From Eubacteriales bacterium (lineage in GTDB: Bacteria; Bacillota; Clostridia; Lachnospirales; Lachnospiraceae): DNA of 64,000 bases. The stretch lies in assembly GCA_030524545.1 (NCBI GenBank), contig JAUNGM010000001.1:186001-250000 (forward strand). The letters run 5' to 3'. Under the pieces are notes generated by a model. The model did not search any database. It had not been told where the DNA came from and was given only the letters and a program-made list of their open reading frames with translations. Every line of letters begins with the position of its first letter. Within the stretch, counting starts at the first letter, position 1. Both the position numbers and the translations under genes were made by a program. Of the stretch, positions 19,644 through 27,302 are shown in pieces.

Positions 19644-20543
19644 TTATCCCTTTACCGCGCCCACAGTAATTCCTTCTGCAAAGTACTTCTGCAAAAACGG
19701 ATAGATTACCAGCAGCGGAACCATTGCCACAAAGGCGATGGCCATACGGATGGACACTGCAGGAACCTTACTGATCTCAGCTCCTACATTGAGCACCTTG
19801 CCGCTGGACAGATATTGTATATTAGTAATCATCTGGTTCAGCAGATTCTGGATACTGTACAGGCTTTGGCCTTCCTTTCCTGATAAATAGTATAAGCCAT
19901 TTGTCCAGTCATTCCAATACCCCAGAGCCGTAAATAATCCCATGGTAACCATAATCGGCTTGCCAAGAGGCAGGACGATCTTCGAATAAACCGTAAAATG
20001 GTTGGCACCATCGATCATAGCGGCTTCATAGAGTACCCCCGGTATACTTGTTACATAGTATGTACGGATCAGAAGTACGTTATTTGCACTTAAAAGCAGA
20101 CCGGGAACAATCAGGGCAAAAATCGTATTTTTAATATGGAACGTATTCACATACATCATATAAGTTGGTACCAGGCCCCCGCCAAACAGCATTGTGAAGA
20201 ACACGTAAAAGGTAATTGCCCTGCGGAAAGGCAGCTCTTTTACGGACAGCGCATATGCAATCAGCGAGGACATGGCCATATTCAAAAACGTGCCCACAAA
20301 CGTTACAAATATCGTAATTCCGTAAGCACGCAGAATTGTTCCGCCCTGCTGTAAGATATACTGGTATGCATGGAGGCTGATTTTTTCAGGGAAGAACGAA
20401 TATCCGTTTGCGATCAGCACGTTTTCGTCAGTGATGGAGGAGATGAAAATCAGCAAAAACGGAAGCACTACCATCAGTGTGACAAGGATCATAATGATAT
20501 TTGACACCACCTGAAAGATACGATTGTTTCTTGAATGAACCAT
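19644..20543 (-). CDS. Carbohydrate ABC transporter permease (LplC/YtcP type)
   Basis: 299 residues with six membrane helices and the MalG-type cytoplasmic loop EAAMIDGANHFTVYSKIVLPLGKPIM, which contacts the ATPase. It ends with the conserved FLQKYFAEGITVGAVKG tail of this subfamily. It forms a pair with the upstream permease and the solute-binding lipoprotein. No ATPase gene is in the cluster, as is usual for these importers, which share a general MsmX-type ATPase encoded elsewhere. The 12-bp gap to the upstream permease supports co-transcription. Confidence 0.95.
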   Translation of the reverse strand: MVHSRNNRIFQVVSNIIMILVTLMVVLPFLLIFISSITDENVLIANGYSFFPEKISLHAYQYILQQGGTILRAYGITIFVTFVGTFLNMAMSSLIAYALSVKELPFRRAITFYVFFTMLFGGGLVPTYMMYVNTFHIKNTIFALIVPGLLLSANNVLLIRTYYVTSIPGVLYEAAMIDGANHFTVYSKIVLPLGKPIMVTMGLFTALGYWNDWTNGLYYLSGKEGQSLYSIQNLLNQMITNIQYLSSGKVLNVGAEISKVPAVSIRMAIAFVAMVPLLVIYPFLQKYFAEGITVGAVKG

Positions 20544-20555
20544 TTCTCCACCTCC

Positions 20556-21500
20556 CTAAAACAGTGCACTGTCCGGATCGATCTTTTTTACCAGCAAATT
20601 GCTCATAAGTACGATCACAAATCCTACCAGTGACTGATATACGCCTGCTGCCGAAGCCATTCCCACATTGCCAAGCTGGAGCAGTGCACGGTAAACATAG
20701 GTATCTATAACATTGGTTGTATTTAAAATCGTTCCCGAATTCATAGGCACCTGATAAAACAGTCCGAAGTCTGAATAGAAGATTCGTCCTACGCTCAGAA
20801 GCGTCAGTGTTATGACGGTTGTCTTCAGTCCGGGAAGCGTAATAAACTTAATCTGCTGCCAGCGGGTAGCGCCGTCCAGCTTTGCAGCTTCGTAGTACGC
20901 CCTGTCAATGCCGATGATGGTGGACAGGTAGATCAGGCAGCCATACCCCACTCCCTTCCAGCAGTTGGTAATGATCAGGATTGCAGGCCAGTACTGCGGT
21001 TCATTGTACCAGGATTTCGGCTCCATTCCCAGAAGCGGCAGGATGGAGTTGTTGATCATACCGTTTTCAGAGCTGAACAATGCATAAACAATGTAGCTCA
21101 GGATAACCATAGACATCAAAAACGGTACGAGGATCACACTCTGGTAGATTTTTTTTGCCACCTTGCTCTGAACCTCACTGATCAGAATGGCAAACAGGAT
21201 TCCTACCACCATATTTACAATGATAAAAGCAAGATTATACAAAATGGTATTTCTTGTGATGATAAAAGCATCCTTGGTCTGGAACAGGAACCGGAAGTTC
21301 TCCAGTCCGTTCCAGGGGCTTCCTAAAATGCCCTTGCTGAAATCCATCTTCTTAAATGCGATGATGATTCCGGCCATGGGAATGTAATTGTTAATAAACA
21401 GATATACACATCCCGGCAGCAGCATAAGGTAAAGCGGAAGAAATTTTTTAAACTGTTTTCCTTTTCCATGTTTCCTGGCTGTGATTTCTGTACTGCTCAT
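20556..21500 (-). CDS. Carbohydrate ABC transporter permease (LplB type)
   Basis: 314 residues from the ATG at 21500, which is preceded by GAGGAGGG; the open frame extends 26 codons further into the end of the solute-binding protein gene and is not used. It has six membrane helices and the EAA loop YYEAAKLDGATRWQQIKFITLPGL. It starts FKKFLPLYLMLLPGCVYLFINNYIPM, typical of LplB/YtcP-type sugar permeases. It works with the second permease and the lipoprotein below to import an oligosaccharide, plausibly one processed by the GH20 enzyme in the same operon. Confidence 0.95.
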   Translation of the reverse strand: MSSTEITARKHGKGKQFKKFLPLYLMLLPGCVYLFINNYIPMAGIIIAFKKMDFSKGILGSPWNGLENFRFLFQTKDAFIITRNTILYNLAFIIVNMVVGILFAILISEVQSKVAKKIYQSVILVPFLMSMVILSYIVYALFSSENGMINNSILPLLGMEPKSWYNEPQYWPAILIITNCWKGVGYGCLIYLSTIIGIDRAYYEAAKLDGATRWQQIKFITLPGLKTTVITLTLLSVGRIFYSDFGLFYQVPMNSGTILNTTNVIDTYVYRALLQLGNVGMASAAGVYQSLVGFVIVLMSNLLVKKIDPDSALF

Positions 21501-21528
21501 AGCGTCCCTCCTCTCCGCTGCCCTGCTC

Positions 21529-23112
21529 TTACTTGTTCTGTGCAAGATATGCGTCAAGCTGCTTCTGTTTTTCTGCAATGACCTCGTCCACGCCTGCTGC
21601 TTTCAGGTCAGCCACAAATTTGGGGATATACTCTTCCGGGTCAACGGTTCCGGAACCCAGGGACGGTGCATACTGGTTATAAACATTGTCAAGGGCTGCA
21701 ATCTGTGTATCCATGCCCGTACTGTCAAAAATAAAGCCAAAGGCCGCAGACTCCACGCCTTTCTGATTCATTTCTTCCTGTTTCTCGTTGACATCCGGAT
21801 CTGCGCCCTTCCACAAATGGGTAATACGGCCGTTTGGAAGCTCCCAGGCAAGATTGAAGCTGTACCCCACGTTGTCCATGGTGATGCCTTCCGGATAATC
21901 GATGATATCCTTGGACTCATCAATATATGCATAATCCACGCCTTCCTCGCCCCAGTTCAGAAGGTTCATAATATCCGCACTGCCGTAAATATAATCCAGA
22001 CACTGCATTGCCTTCTCCGGATTCTCGGAATTCTGTGCGATGGCATAAATGATATCGGAGTAATAATTGCTCTTCTTGATCGCCACATCTGTAAAGTCTG
22101 CCACTTCAAATTCGTAGCCTGTGGAAACCTCGAATTCCGTAAGGATTCCCGGATGGTTTCCGGTAATCATGGAAAAGACCTGTCCTGCCTTAAACAGGCT
22201 GCTCCAGCTTTCGCTCTCTGTTGCTGCGTCTTTGTTGATATAACCTTCCTGAAACCAGTTATACAGCATATTGGCAGTATCTTTGTACCAGTCAGATTCA
22301 TACAGGTTTGTGACTGTGGTGTCTCCACTTGTAGGATCCATCAGAACGCCCATGCTGCTGCCCAGGGGATCGTATGCCGAAAGTCCCAGACGATACAGCG
22401 GGCCGTTGGTGGAGCCATTGGAAAACAGCATATCCATGTTAGGTTCTCCTGCTTTCACAGCAGCAAAAACCTCCTCCAGGTCTGCAGGCTCTTTGATCTT
22501 GGAAACGTCGATGTTGTACTTCTCCACCAGATCCTTTCTCATAAAGATAGCCGGAACACTGGTTTCCTGGAAATGAACCGGAACACCAATGGTAAAGCCG
22601 CCTACAGACAGACTCTTCAGTCCGTATTCTCCGATCATCTCTTTTAGGTTGACACCGTATTGGTCAATCAGGTCTGTCAGATCAATAATCTGCCCGTTGT
22701 TCATATACTGCAGCGCATGCTGGGAATCCGTATAAAAACAGTCGATTTTCTCATCACCGGACAGCATAAGCTGAAGCTGCTGGATGGAGCTGCCCCAGGG
22801 CAGTACAACCAAATCCAGGTTCATGTTAATAGCCGGCTCCAGGATCTCATTGATCTTCTCCTCAATTCTTTCCTCGTCCCTCTGCTGGGTTCCGGTAAGC
22901 ACCATCGTCACAGTATAGGGCTCCTCATCAGTGCTGTCCTCCTTTGCCGTGTCTGCACTCTCTTTTTCCCCGCTTTCTCCGGCTGCGTTCTGATCTGTGT
23001 TCTCCGTCTTTGTGCCGCTTTCACTGCCTGCGTCCTCGTTTCCTCCGCAGCCCGCAAGAAGACCGATGGTTACCAGGGTTGCCATCATAACAGAAATTGC
23101 TTTTCTCTTCAT
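21529..23112 (-). CDS. Extracellular solute-binding lipoprotein (LplA type, carbohydrate ABC importer)
   Basis: 527 residues with a lipoprotein signal peptide (lipobox LLAGC, Cys22) and a Glu/Asp/Ser-rich linker. The body is a class-I sugar-binding protein of the LplA/YtcQ group: long, with IQQLQLMLSGDEKIDCFYTD near the N-terminus and KAMQCLDYIYGSADIMNLLNWGEEG near the end. It is the first gene of the operon and would capture the sugar outside the membrane and pass it to the two permeases. Its ligand is not evident; GH20 linkage suggests a HexNAc-containing oligosaccharide. The start has GGGAGG 7 bases upstream. Confidence 0.95.
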   Translation of the reverse strand: MKRKAISVMMATLVTIGLLAGCGGNEDAGSESGTKTENTDQNAAGESGEKESADTAKEDSTDEEPYTVTMVLTGTQQRDEERIEEKINEILEPAINMNLDLVVLPWGSSIQQLQLMLSGDEKIDCFYTDSQHALQYMNNGQIIDLTDLIDQYGVNLKEMIGEYGLKSLSVGGFTIGVPVHFQETSVPAIFMRKDLVEKYNIDVSKIKEPADLEEVFAAVKAGEPNMDMLFSNGSTNGPLYRLGLSAYDPLGSSMGVLMDPTSGDTTVTNLYESDWYKDTANMLYNWFQEGYINKDAATESESWSSLFKAGQVFSMITGNHPGILTEFEVSTGYEFEVADFTDVAIKKSNYYSDIIYAIAQNSENPEKAMQCLDYIYGSADIMNLLNWGEEGVDYAYIDESKDIIDYPEGITMDNVGYSFNLAWELPNGRITHLWKGADPDVNEKQEEMNQKGVESAAFGFIFDSTGMDTQIAALDNVYNQYAPSLGSGTVDPEEYIPKFVADLKAAGVDEVIAEKQKQLDAYLAQNK

Positions 23113-23316
23113 GTTCTACCTCCCAATCAATAATTTTGCTACATATGATGAATAGATTTTACCATCTGGCATCCGCCATAATCTATAAGTCGTCAGACAA
23201 AAAAATGCCACATTTCTGACAAGTTTTAAAAAAAACAGTGGCTTATAGCACTGGCTCTCAAGGATTCGGGAAACAGCATAGATGGGATTTATTGTGAAAT
23301 TGTGAGAAAAGAAAAT
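23113..23316 (-). promoter_or_regulatory. Upstream region of the sugar ABC operon; no definite promoter
   Basis: About 200 bp between the terminator of the M56 gene and the solute-binding protein start. It is AT-rich with several T runs and TTGTC motifs (candidate -35s), but no convincing -10 at the right spacing. I see no coding signal. Confidence 0.3.
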
Positions 23317-23350
23317 GTGCATGGAAATTCGATTCGAAAATTCCATGCAC
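23317..23350 (-). terminator. Inverted repeat, likely terminator of the M56 peptidase gene
   Basis: GTGCATGGAA and TTCCATGCAC form a perfect 10-bp stem with a 14-base loop that can pair further inside. The minus-strand side continues ATTTTCTTTTCTC, a T-rich tail. It lies 64 bp beyond the restored end of the M56 reading frame at 23414. Confidence 0.7.
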
Positions 23351-23548
23351 AGTTATTTTTCGATATTATTTTAATGCTTGAGCTTATTATAAAAGACTTC
23401 CTGTAATTATGGATCAGTGCGGGCAGACAGGGTATATTTGAGTTACATATAAACCGTTCGTCTGAACATAACCACATTTTGTACATTTCTGTGCATTATA
23501 CACATAAACTGTACATCCGCCAGAACCATCTGCTCTGTGAACATTAAA

Positions 23549-24682
23549 TTATCCACTTTTCATTGTATGATTACATAAAGCATATGGAGAAGCATCGTTA
23601 TCAACAGCAACTTGTGTGCCATCCTCATATGCAAATATATAATCAGAATTGCTAAAATCTATAGCATCAATATTGTAGTCACTTGAAAACGAAATAATAT
23701 CTTCTTCATTCAAAAATTCAGAAATATTTTCATCAGCTGAACTAAATGGCTCATACGCAAATATCGTACTTGCACTGGCCATCACCGTAATCACTGATGC
23801 TGCAACCGCAATTCCTCTTCTCACTAACCCAATTTTCTTTTTCTCCATCATACAATCAATTCTCCTTTTTATTAAATTTTCTCCATTGGTTAAATGATTT
23901 CTCCAAACCAAAGACAATGGTTCCTCAATCGTAGATAAGTCAATCAACAGCTTCAGATACTTCTTCTTTTCTTCTGTCGAACAACCCTCTCCCGCTTTTG
24001 CATCGCATATATATTCCGCTGTCACATTATACAGAACTAAAAGCAGAATCGCAATCGGATTCATCCAGTGGATACATATAATCACAATACAAATCAATTT
24101 CATGAAACTATCGTGATTTTTCCAATGCTGTTCTTCATGTCTGTAAATCATCGAAAAACACGGATGCCCCAAACTATCCTCCGGCACAATGATCACCGGT
24201 TTCAGAAAGCCCACCGTATAAGGTGAACGTATTTTCTTATGCAGATACAGTTCTACTGTCCTTCCCTCAATCTCTGCTGATACTCTAGTTGATTTAGACA
24301 GAAGCTTCCGGATATCAATTCTGTATCTGACGATCTGATAAACAGCGAAGATCAGGATGCACCAGAGCCAGATCATCAGCAGCACTGTCACCCACACGGG
24401 TATCCAGACAGATTCTCCGGCAGGTGCTATCGTATGAACTGCTACAAATTCATTCAAAGTCTGTTCTACGCCCATCTTATCCGGAACACTTAATGCAGAT
24501 ATCATACGCTCCGGCAAAAGATATTTCACTGCCTGAAACGGAACCAGATAAAAAAACATTCCTGTCAAAAGAAGCCTTTTGCCGAAAACATAATGATAGG
24601 AATGCTTTTGTACTGCCCATAAGATCAGACATGCAATAACAGGAATAGAACCTGCAACAGACATACAAATATACAACATCAT
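23549..24682 (-). CDS. M56 (BlaR1-like) membrane metallopeptidase with premature stop; frame continues to 23414
   Basis: 377 residues as read. It has N-terminal membrane helices, a cytoplasmic zinc-protease domain with HEEQH near 179 (the HExxH motif), and a helix at ITVMASASTIFAYEP leading to a short outer domain. The frame stops at TAA (23549-23551) after CNHTMKSG. The same frame then runs 44 further sense codons to a TGA at 23414, including SGGCTVYVYNAQKCTKCGY and ending YPVCPH. That reads as a Cys-rich tail matching the CNH upstream, so the stop looks like a nonsense mutation. Unlike the BlaIR pair at 26.9-29.1 kb it has no BlaI partner; its 4-bp overlapping neighbour is an unknown small membrane protein. 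Confidence 0.85.
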   Translation of the reverse strand: MMLYICMSVAGSIPVIACLILWAVQKHSYHYVFGKRLLLTGMFFYLVPFQAVKYLLPERMISALSVPDKMGVEQTLNEFVAVHTIAPAGESVWIPVWVTVLLMIWLWCILIFAVYQIVRYRIDIRKLLSKSTRVSAEIEGRTVELYLHKKIRSPYTVGFLKPVIIVPEDSLGHPCFSMIYRHEEQHWKNHDSFMKLICIVIICIHWMNPIAILLLVLYNVTAEYICDAKAGEGCSTEEKKKYLKLLIDLSTIEEPLSLVWRNHLTNGENLIKRRIDCMMEKKKIGLVRRGIAVAASVITVMASASTIFAYEPFSSADENISEFLNEEDIISFSSDYNIDAIDFSNSDYIFAYEDGTQVAVDNDASPYALCNHTMKSG

Positions 24683-25050
24683 TTATATTCCTCTAAGTAC
24701 GAGATCAGATCTTCTCTTTTTTCTTTTGTCAAACGCTTCTTTTTTGAGAAAGCATTCACAAATTGCCGTATCAGTACATTCATATTGGAGATATCCAAAA
24801 TTGCTTTTTCTTCCTGACTTTCTTCGGAGCTTTCACTTTGTTCCAGCTTTTTACTTAAGTCCAGTGTACAAATGAAAAAGAACGAAAAGCCAACCGGAAG
24901 CAAAATGGACATGCCAACCGCGCCAAATAAGTATCTGTTCAATTCCGCTCTGCTCCCCATAGGCGCACCGGATATAAGGGATATAAGCAGCATAACAGCT
25001 ATGTAGATGGTAAATAAAATCATAAACGCAATAAAACCTTTTCGTTTCAC
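24679..25050 (-). CDS. Small two-helix membrane protein upstream of the M56 peptidase, function unknown
   Basis: 123 residues with two membrane helices (about 5-27 and 42-65) and a charged cytoplasmic tail (SKKLEQSESSEESQEEKA, then KKKRLTKEKREDLISYLEEYK). It overlaps the M56 gene by 4 bp, implying translational coupling and a shared role. I do not recognise the family. It occupies the place where a BlaI-type repressor would be expected but has no helix-turn-helix. It could be a partner or substrate of the peptidase; that is speculation. Confidence 0.7.
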   Translation of the reverse strand: MKRKGFIAFMILFTIYIAVMLLISLISGAPMGSRAELNRYLFGAVGMSILLPVGFSFFFICTLDLSKKLEQSESSEESQEEKAILDISNMNVLIRQFVNAFSKKKRLTKEKREDLISYLEEYK

Positions 25051-25200
25051 AGCTTATTTCTCACCCCCTGTACTTATTTTTCTTATTATACTACAAAAGA
25101 ATTCAAAAGGCCATTCATATTCGGTAGTAAAATGTAAAAAGTTTTTCGCCCGAACGCCGCTTTTCCCATCCTCTTTTAAAAATTATATGGTTTCCTCTCT

Positions 25201-26544
25201 TTAAGCAAAGATCTTTCGCATTACTCTTCCCGAAGCGAAGACTGCATAAACCATAGCGATTATTTCAGAAATCCACATCGAATACCACACCTTTTCAATT
25301 CCAAAATTCGCTGCAAACAAATATGCCAGCGGAACAAAAATAATCAGCTGACGAAGTGCCGTCCCCAGCATATTAACAACTCCGGTTCCAAGTCCGGACA
25401 TGGAATAGCCAAGAATCATGGTAACAGAGGCAAATGCAAACGTTACGGAAATAATCCGAAGAGCCGGAACTCCGATGGCCAGCATTTCACTGCCCGGAGA
25501 AAACAGGCCGAGCAGGAAGCGGGGAAATGCCATAAAAATCACTGTCGCAGCTAAAGATATTCCGATCGCAATCGGCAGGATCGTTTTGATTGCTTCTTTA
25601 ATACGGCCATAATTCTTAGCGCCATAGGAGAAACCAACAATTGGAATGACAGCCTGTCCCAATCCGTTCATAGGCATAAACAGAAAATTCTGCAGCTTAT
25701 AATATACACCAAAGAATGCAACAGCCGTAGAGGAAAACGGCATCAGAATTGCATTAATGGATGCTACCATGATACTGCCGATGGATTGTGTAATAATGGT
25801 CGGAAGACCAACTTTATATATCTGTGCTACAACCTCTTTCTTCATCCTATAGTTTTTCCATGTTATTCTCACTACCGGATTTTTTTCTGCATTGAGCCAG
25901 ATTGCAGCAGCAGCACTGACACACTGTCCGATCACAGTTGCAATAGCAGCTCCCCGAACTCCCAGAGCCGGCAGTCCGAATAATCCAAAAATAAAAATCG
26001 GGTCTAAAATGATATTCGTAACCGCCCCTGCAATCAACGATACCATGCTGTAAAAAGTGTCTCCGACTGACTGCAGGAATCGCTGAAACATGGTGCTTAC
26101 CAGGCTTCCGGCACAAAATATCATACAGATGGAAAGATACTGGATACTATACTCCGCAATGGTCTCATCTTTTGTAAAAGCATGGACAAAAGTACCTGTA
26201 CAGGTAAATCCCAGGATCATAAAGATTACTGTACTGCAAATAGAAAGTATCAGGCCTGTCGCAGCAACATTTTCAATCATCGCCTTATTCTGGGCACCGA
26301 TATTCTTGGACAGAACCGCATTTACCCCCACACCGGTTCCAACCCCCACAGCAATCATCAGAAGCTGCATCGGAAATACCAGGGAAGTCGCAGTCAGCGC
26401 ATCCTCGCTGAGTTTTGCCACAAAGATACTGTCTACAATATTATAGAGCGACTGTATCAGCAGGGAGAACATCAACGGAAGCGACATTGAAATTACAAGC
26501 TTCGGCATAGGCATAACAGCCATCTTATTTTCTTTTTTCATCAT
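25201..26544 (-). CDS. MATE-family multidrug/cation antiporter
   Basis: 448 residues from the ATG at 26544 (AGGAG 6 bases upstream); a longer frame to 26604 lacks a ribosome binding site. It has twelve predicted membrane helices in two homologous halves and the typical opening KLVISMSLPLMFSLLIQSLYNIVDSIFVAKL. This is the DinF/NorM-type MATE fold, which exports drugs or metabolites against Na+ or H+. It has its own promoter and a long leader that contains an internal terminator-like hairpin, so expression may be controlled by attenuation. It is monocistronic. Confidence 0.95.
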   Translation of the reverse strand: MMKKENKMAVMPMPKLVISMSLPLMFSLLIQSLYNIVDSIFVAKLSEDALTATSLVFPMQLLMIAVGVGTGVGVNAVLSKNIGAQNKAMIENVAATGLILSICSTVIFMILGFTCTGTFVHAFTKDETIAEYSIQYLSICMIFCAGSLVSTMFQRFLQSVGDTFYSMVSLIAGAVTNIILDPIFIFGLFGLPALGVRGAAIATVIGQCVSAAAAIWLNAEKNPVVRITWKNYRMKKEVVAQIYKVGLPTIITQSIGSIMVASINAILMPFSSTAVAFFGVYYKLQNFLFMPMNGLGQAVIPIVGFSYGAKNYGRIKEAIKTILPIAIGISLAATVIFMAFPRFLLGLFSPGSEMLAIGVPALRIISVTFAFASVTMILGYSMSGLGTGVVNMLGTALRQLIIFVPLAYLFAANFGIEKVWYSMWISEIIAMVYAVFASGRVMRKIFA

Positions 26545-26649
26545 ATCAAACTCCTTTTTCCGGTATATTTTGTTTCGTTTCATTAAACGCGGCAGACACC
26601 GCATTCAAAAAAACGTCCATCAGACATTTTCTATCGTATGCCTGGTAAC

Positions 26650-26703
26650 AAAAAAAGCGCGAAAACAATGGAAAGTAAGCATTCTTTCCTTGATTTCACG
26701 CTA
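26650..26703 (-). promoter_or_regulatory. Terminator-like attenuator hairpin in the MATE leader
   Basis: On the minus strand GCGTGAAA-T-CAAGGAAAG pairs with CTTTCC-A-TTG-T-TTTCGCGC around an 8-base loop, followed by seven Ts. It lies between the promoter (26741-26770) and the start codon (26544), more than 100 bases before the gene. A second small hairpin (GCGG...CCGC) follows. It is not a riboswitch class I recognise. Confidence 0.7.
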
Positions 26704-26740
26704 TGATCAGCCGGCTTTAAATATATTTATCTGCATACCT

Positions 26741-26770
26741 ATAATACCATATGATTTTTTGATTTGTAAA
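26741..26770 (-). promoter_or_regulatory. Sigma-A promoter of the MATE gene
   Basis: The minus strand has TTTACA (26770-26765), an 18-base spacer and TATTAT (26746-26741). It reads towards the MATE gene with a leader of about 190 bases. Confidence 0.7.
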
Positions 26771-26853
26771 GAAAAAAATACAGATCCGAACTTCTTACAT
26801 ACGTAGTATTATATATTGTGCAATCCATCCTATTCCTTTTGCAAATATCTTTG

Positions 26854-26898
26854 TTGACGATTGCTATCATGTAATTTATACTTATTACAGAAGTAATA
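26854..26898 (+). promoter_or_regulatory. blaI promoter with overlapping palindromic operator
   Basis: TTGACG (26854-26859), a 17-base spacer and TATACT (26877-26882) form a good promoter. Directly after it TATTAC-AGAA-GTAATA (26883-26898) is a perfect inverted repeat over the expected transcription start, the usual place for BlaI/MecI autorepression. No second copy was seen in the spacer towards the MATE gene. Confidence 0.75.
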
Positions 26899-26915
26899 TT
26901 CAAAGGAGCCGCACA

Positions 26916-27302
26916 ATGAAAAAATTACCGCAGATTTCTGAAGCAGAGTATGAGATTATGAAGATCCTTTGGTCCGACTTTCCGCTCAGCACCAATGAGG
27001 TTTCTGAACGTGCACAGCAATCTCATAGCTGGAATCAGAAAACCATTCACACATTATTATCAAGACTAACAGCAAAACATGTAATCTCTTACGAACAACA
27101 CGGACGAATGTACTATTATTTTCCACTGATCTCTCAAAAAAAATATCTGGAACAGGAAAATCATATTTTTCTTAACCGTTTTTATGACGGAGAAATTGCA
27201 CCAATGCTTTCTTCTTTGCTTTCAAACACAGAACTATCCGATTCAGATTTAAAAAATTTATATGATATCATAAATTCAAAAATTAAAAGTGGTGATCAGT
27301 AA
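26916..27302 (+). CDS. blaI: BlaI/MecI-family transcriptional repressor
   Basis: 128 residues, the normal BlaI length. The winged helix is N-terminal: ISEAEYEIMKILWSDFPLSTNEV, then NQKTIHTLLSRLTAKHVISYE. The C-terminal half forms the dimerisation region that BlaR1 inactivates. AAAGGAG precedes the ATG. Its stop overlaps the blaR1 start by one base (TAATG). With BlaR1 it forms a beta-lactam-responsive pair. No beta-lactamase gene is adjacent, so targets are elsewhere or limited to its own operon and possibly the downstream glycosyltransferase. The symbol is by family analogy. Confidence 0.93.
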   Translation: MKKLPQISEAEYEIMKILWSDFPLSTNEVSERAQQSHSWNQKTIHTLLSRLTAKHVISYEQHGRMYYYFPLISQKKYLEQENHIFLNRFYDGEIAPMLSSLLSNTELSDSDLKNLYDIINSKIKSGDQ

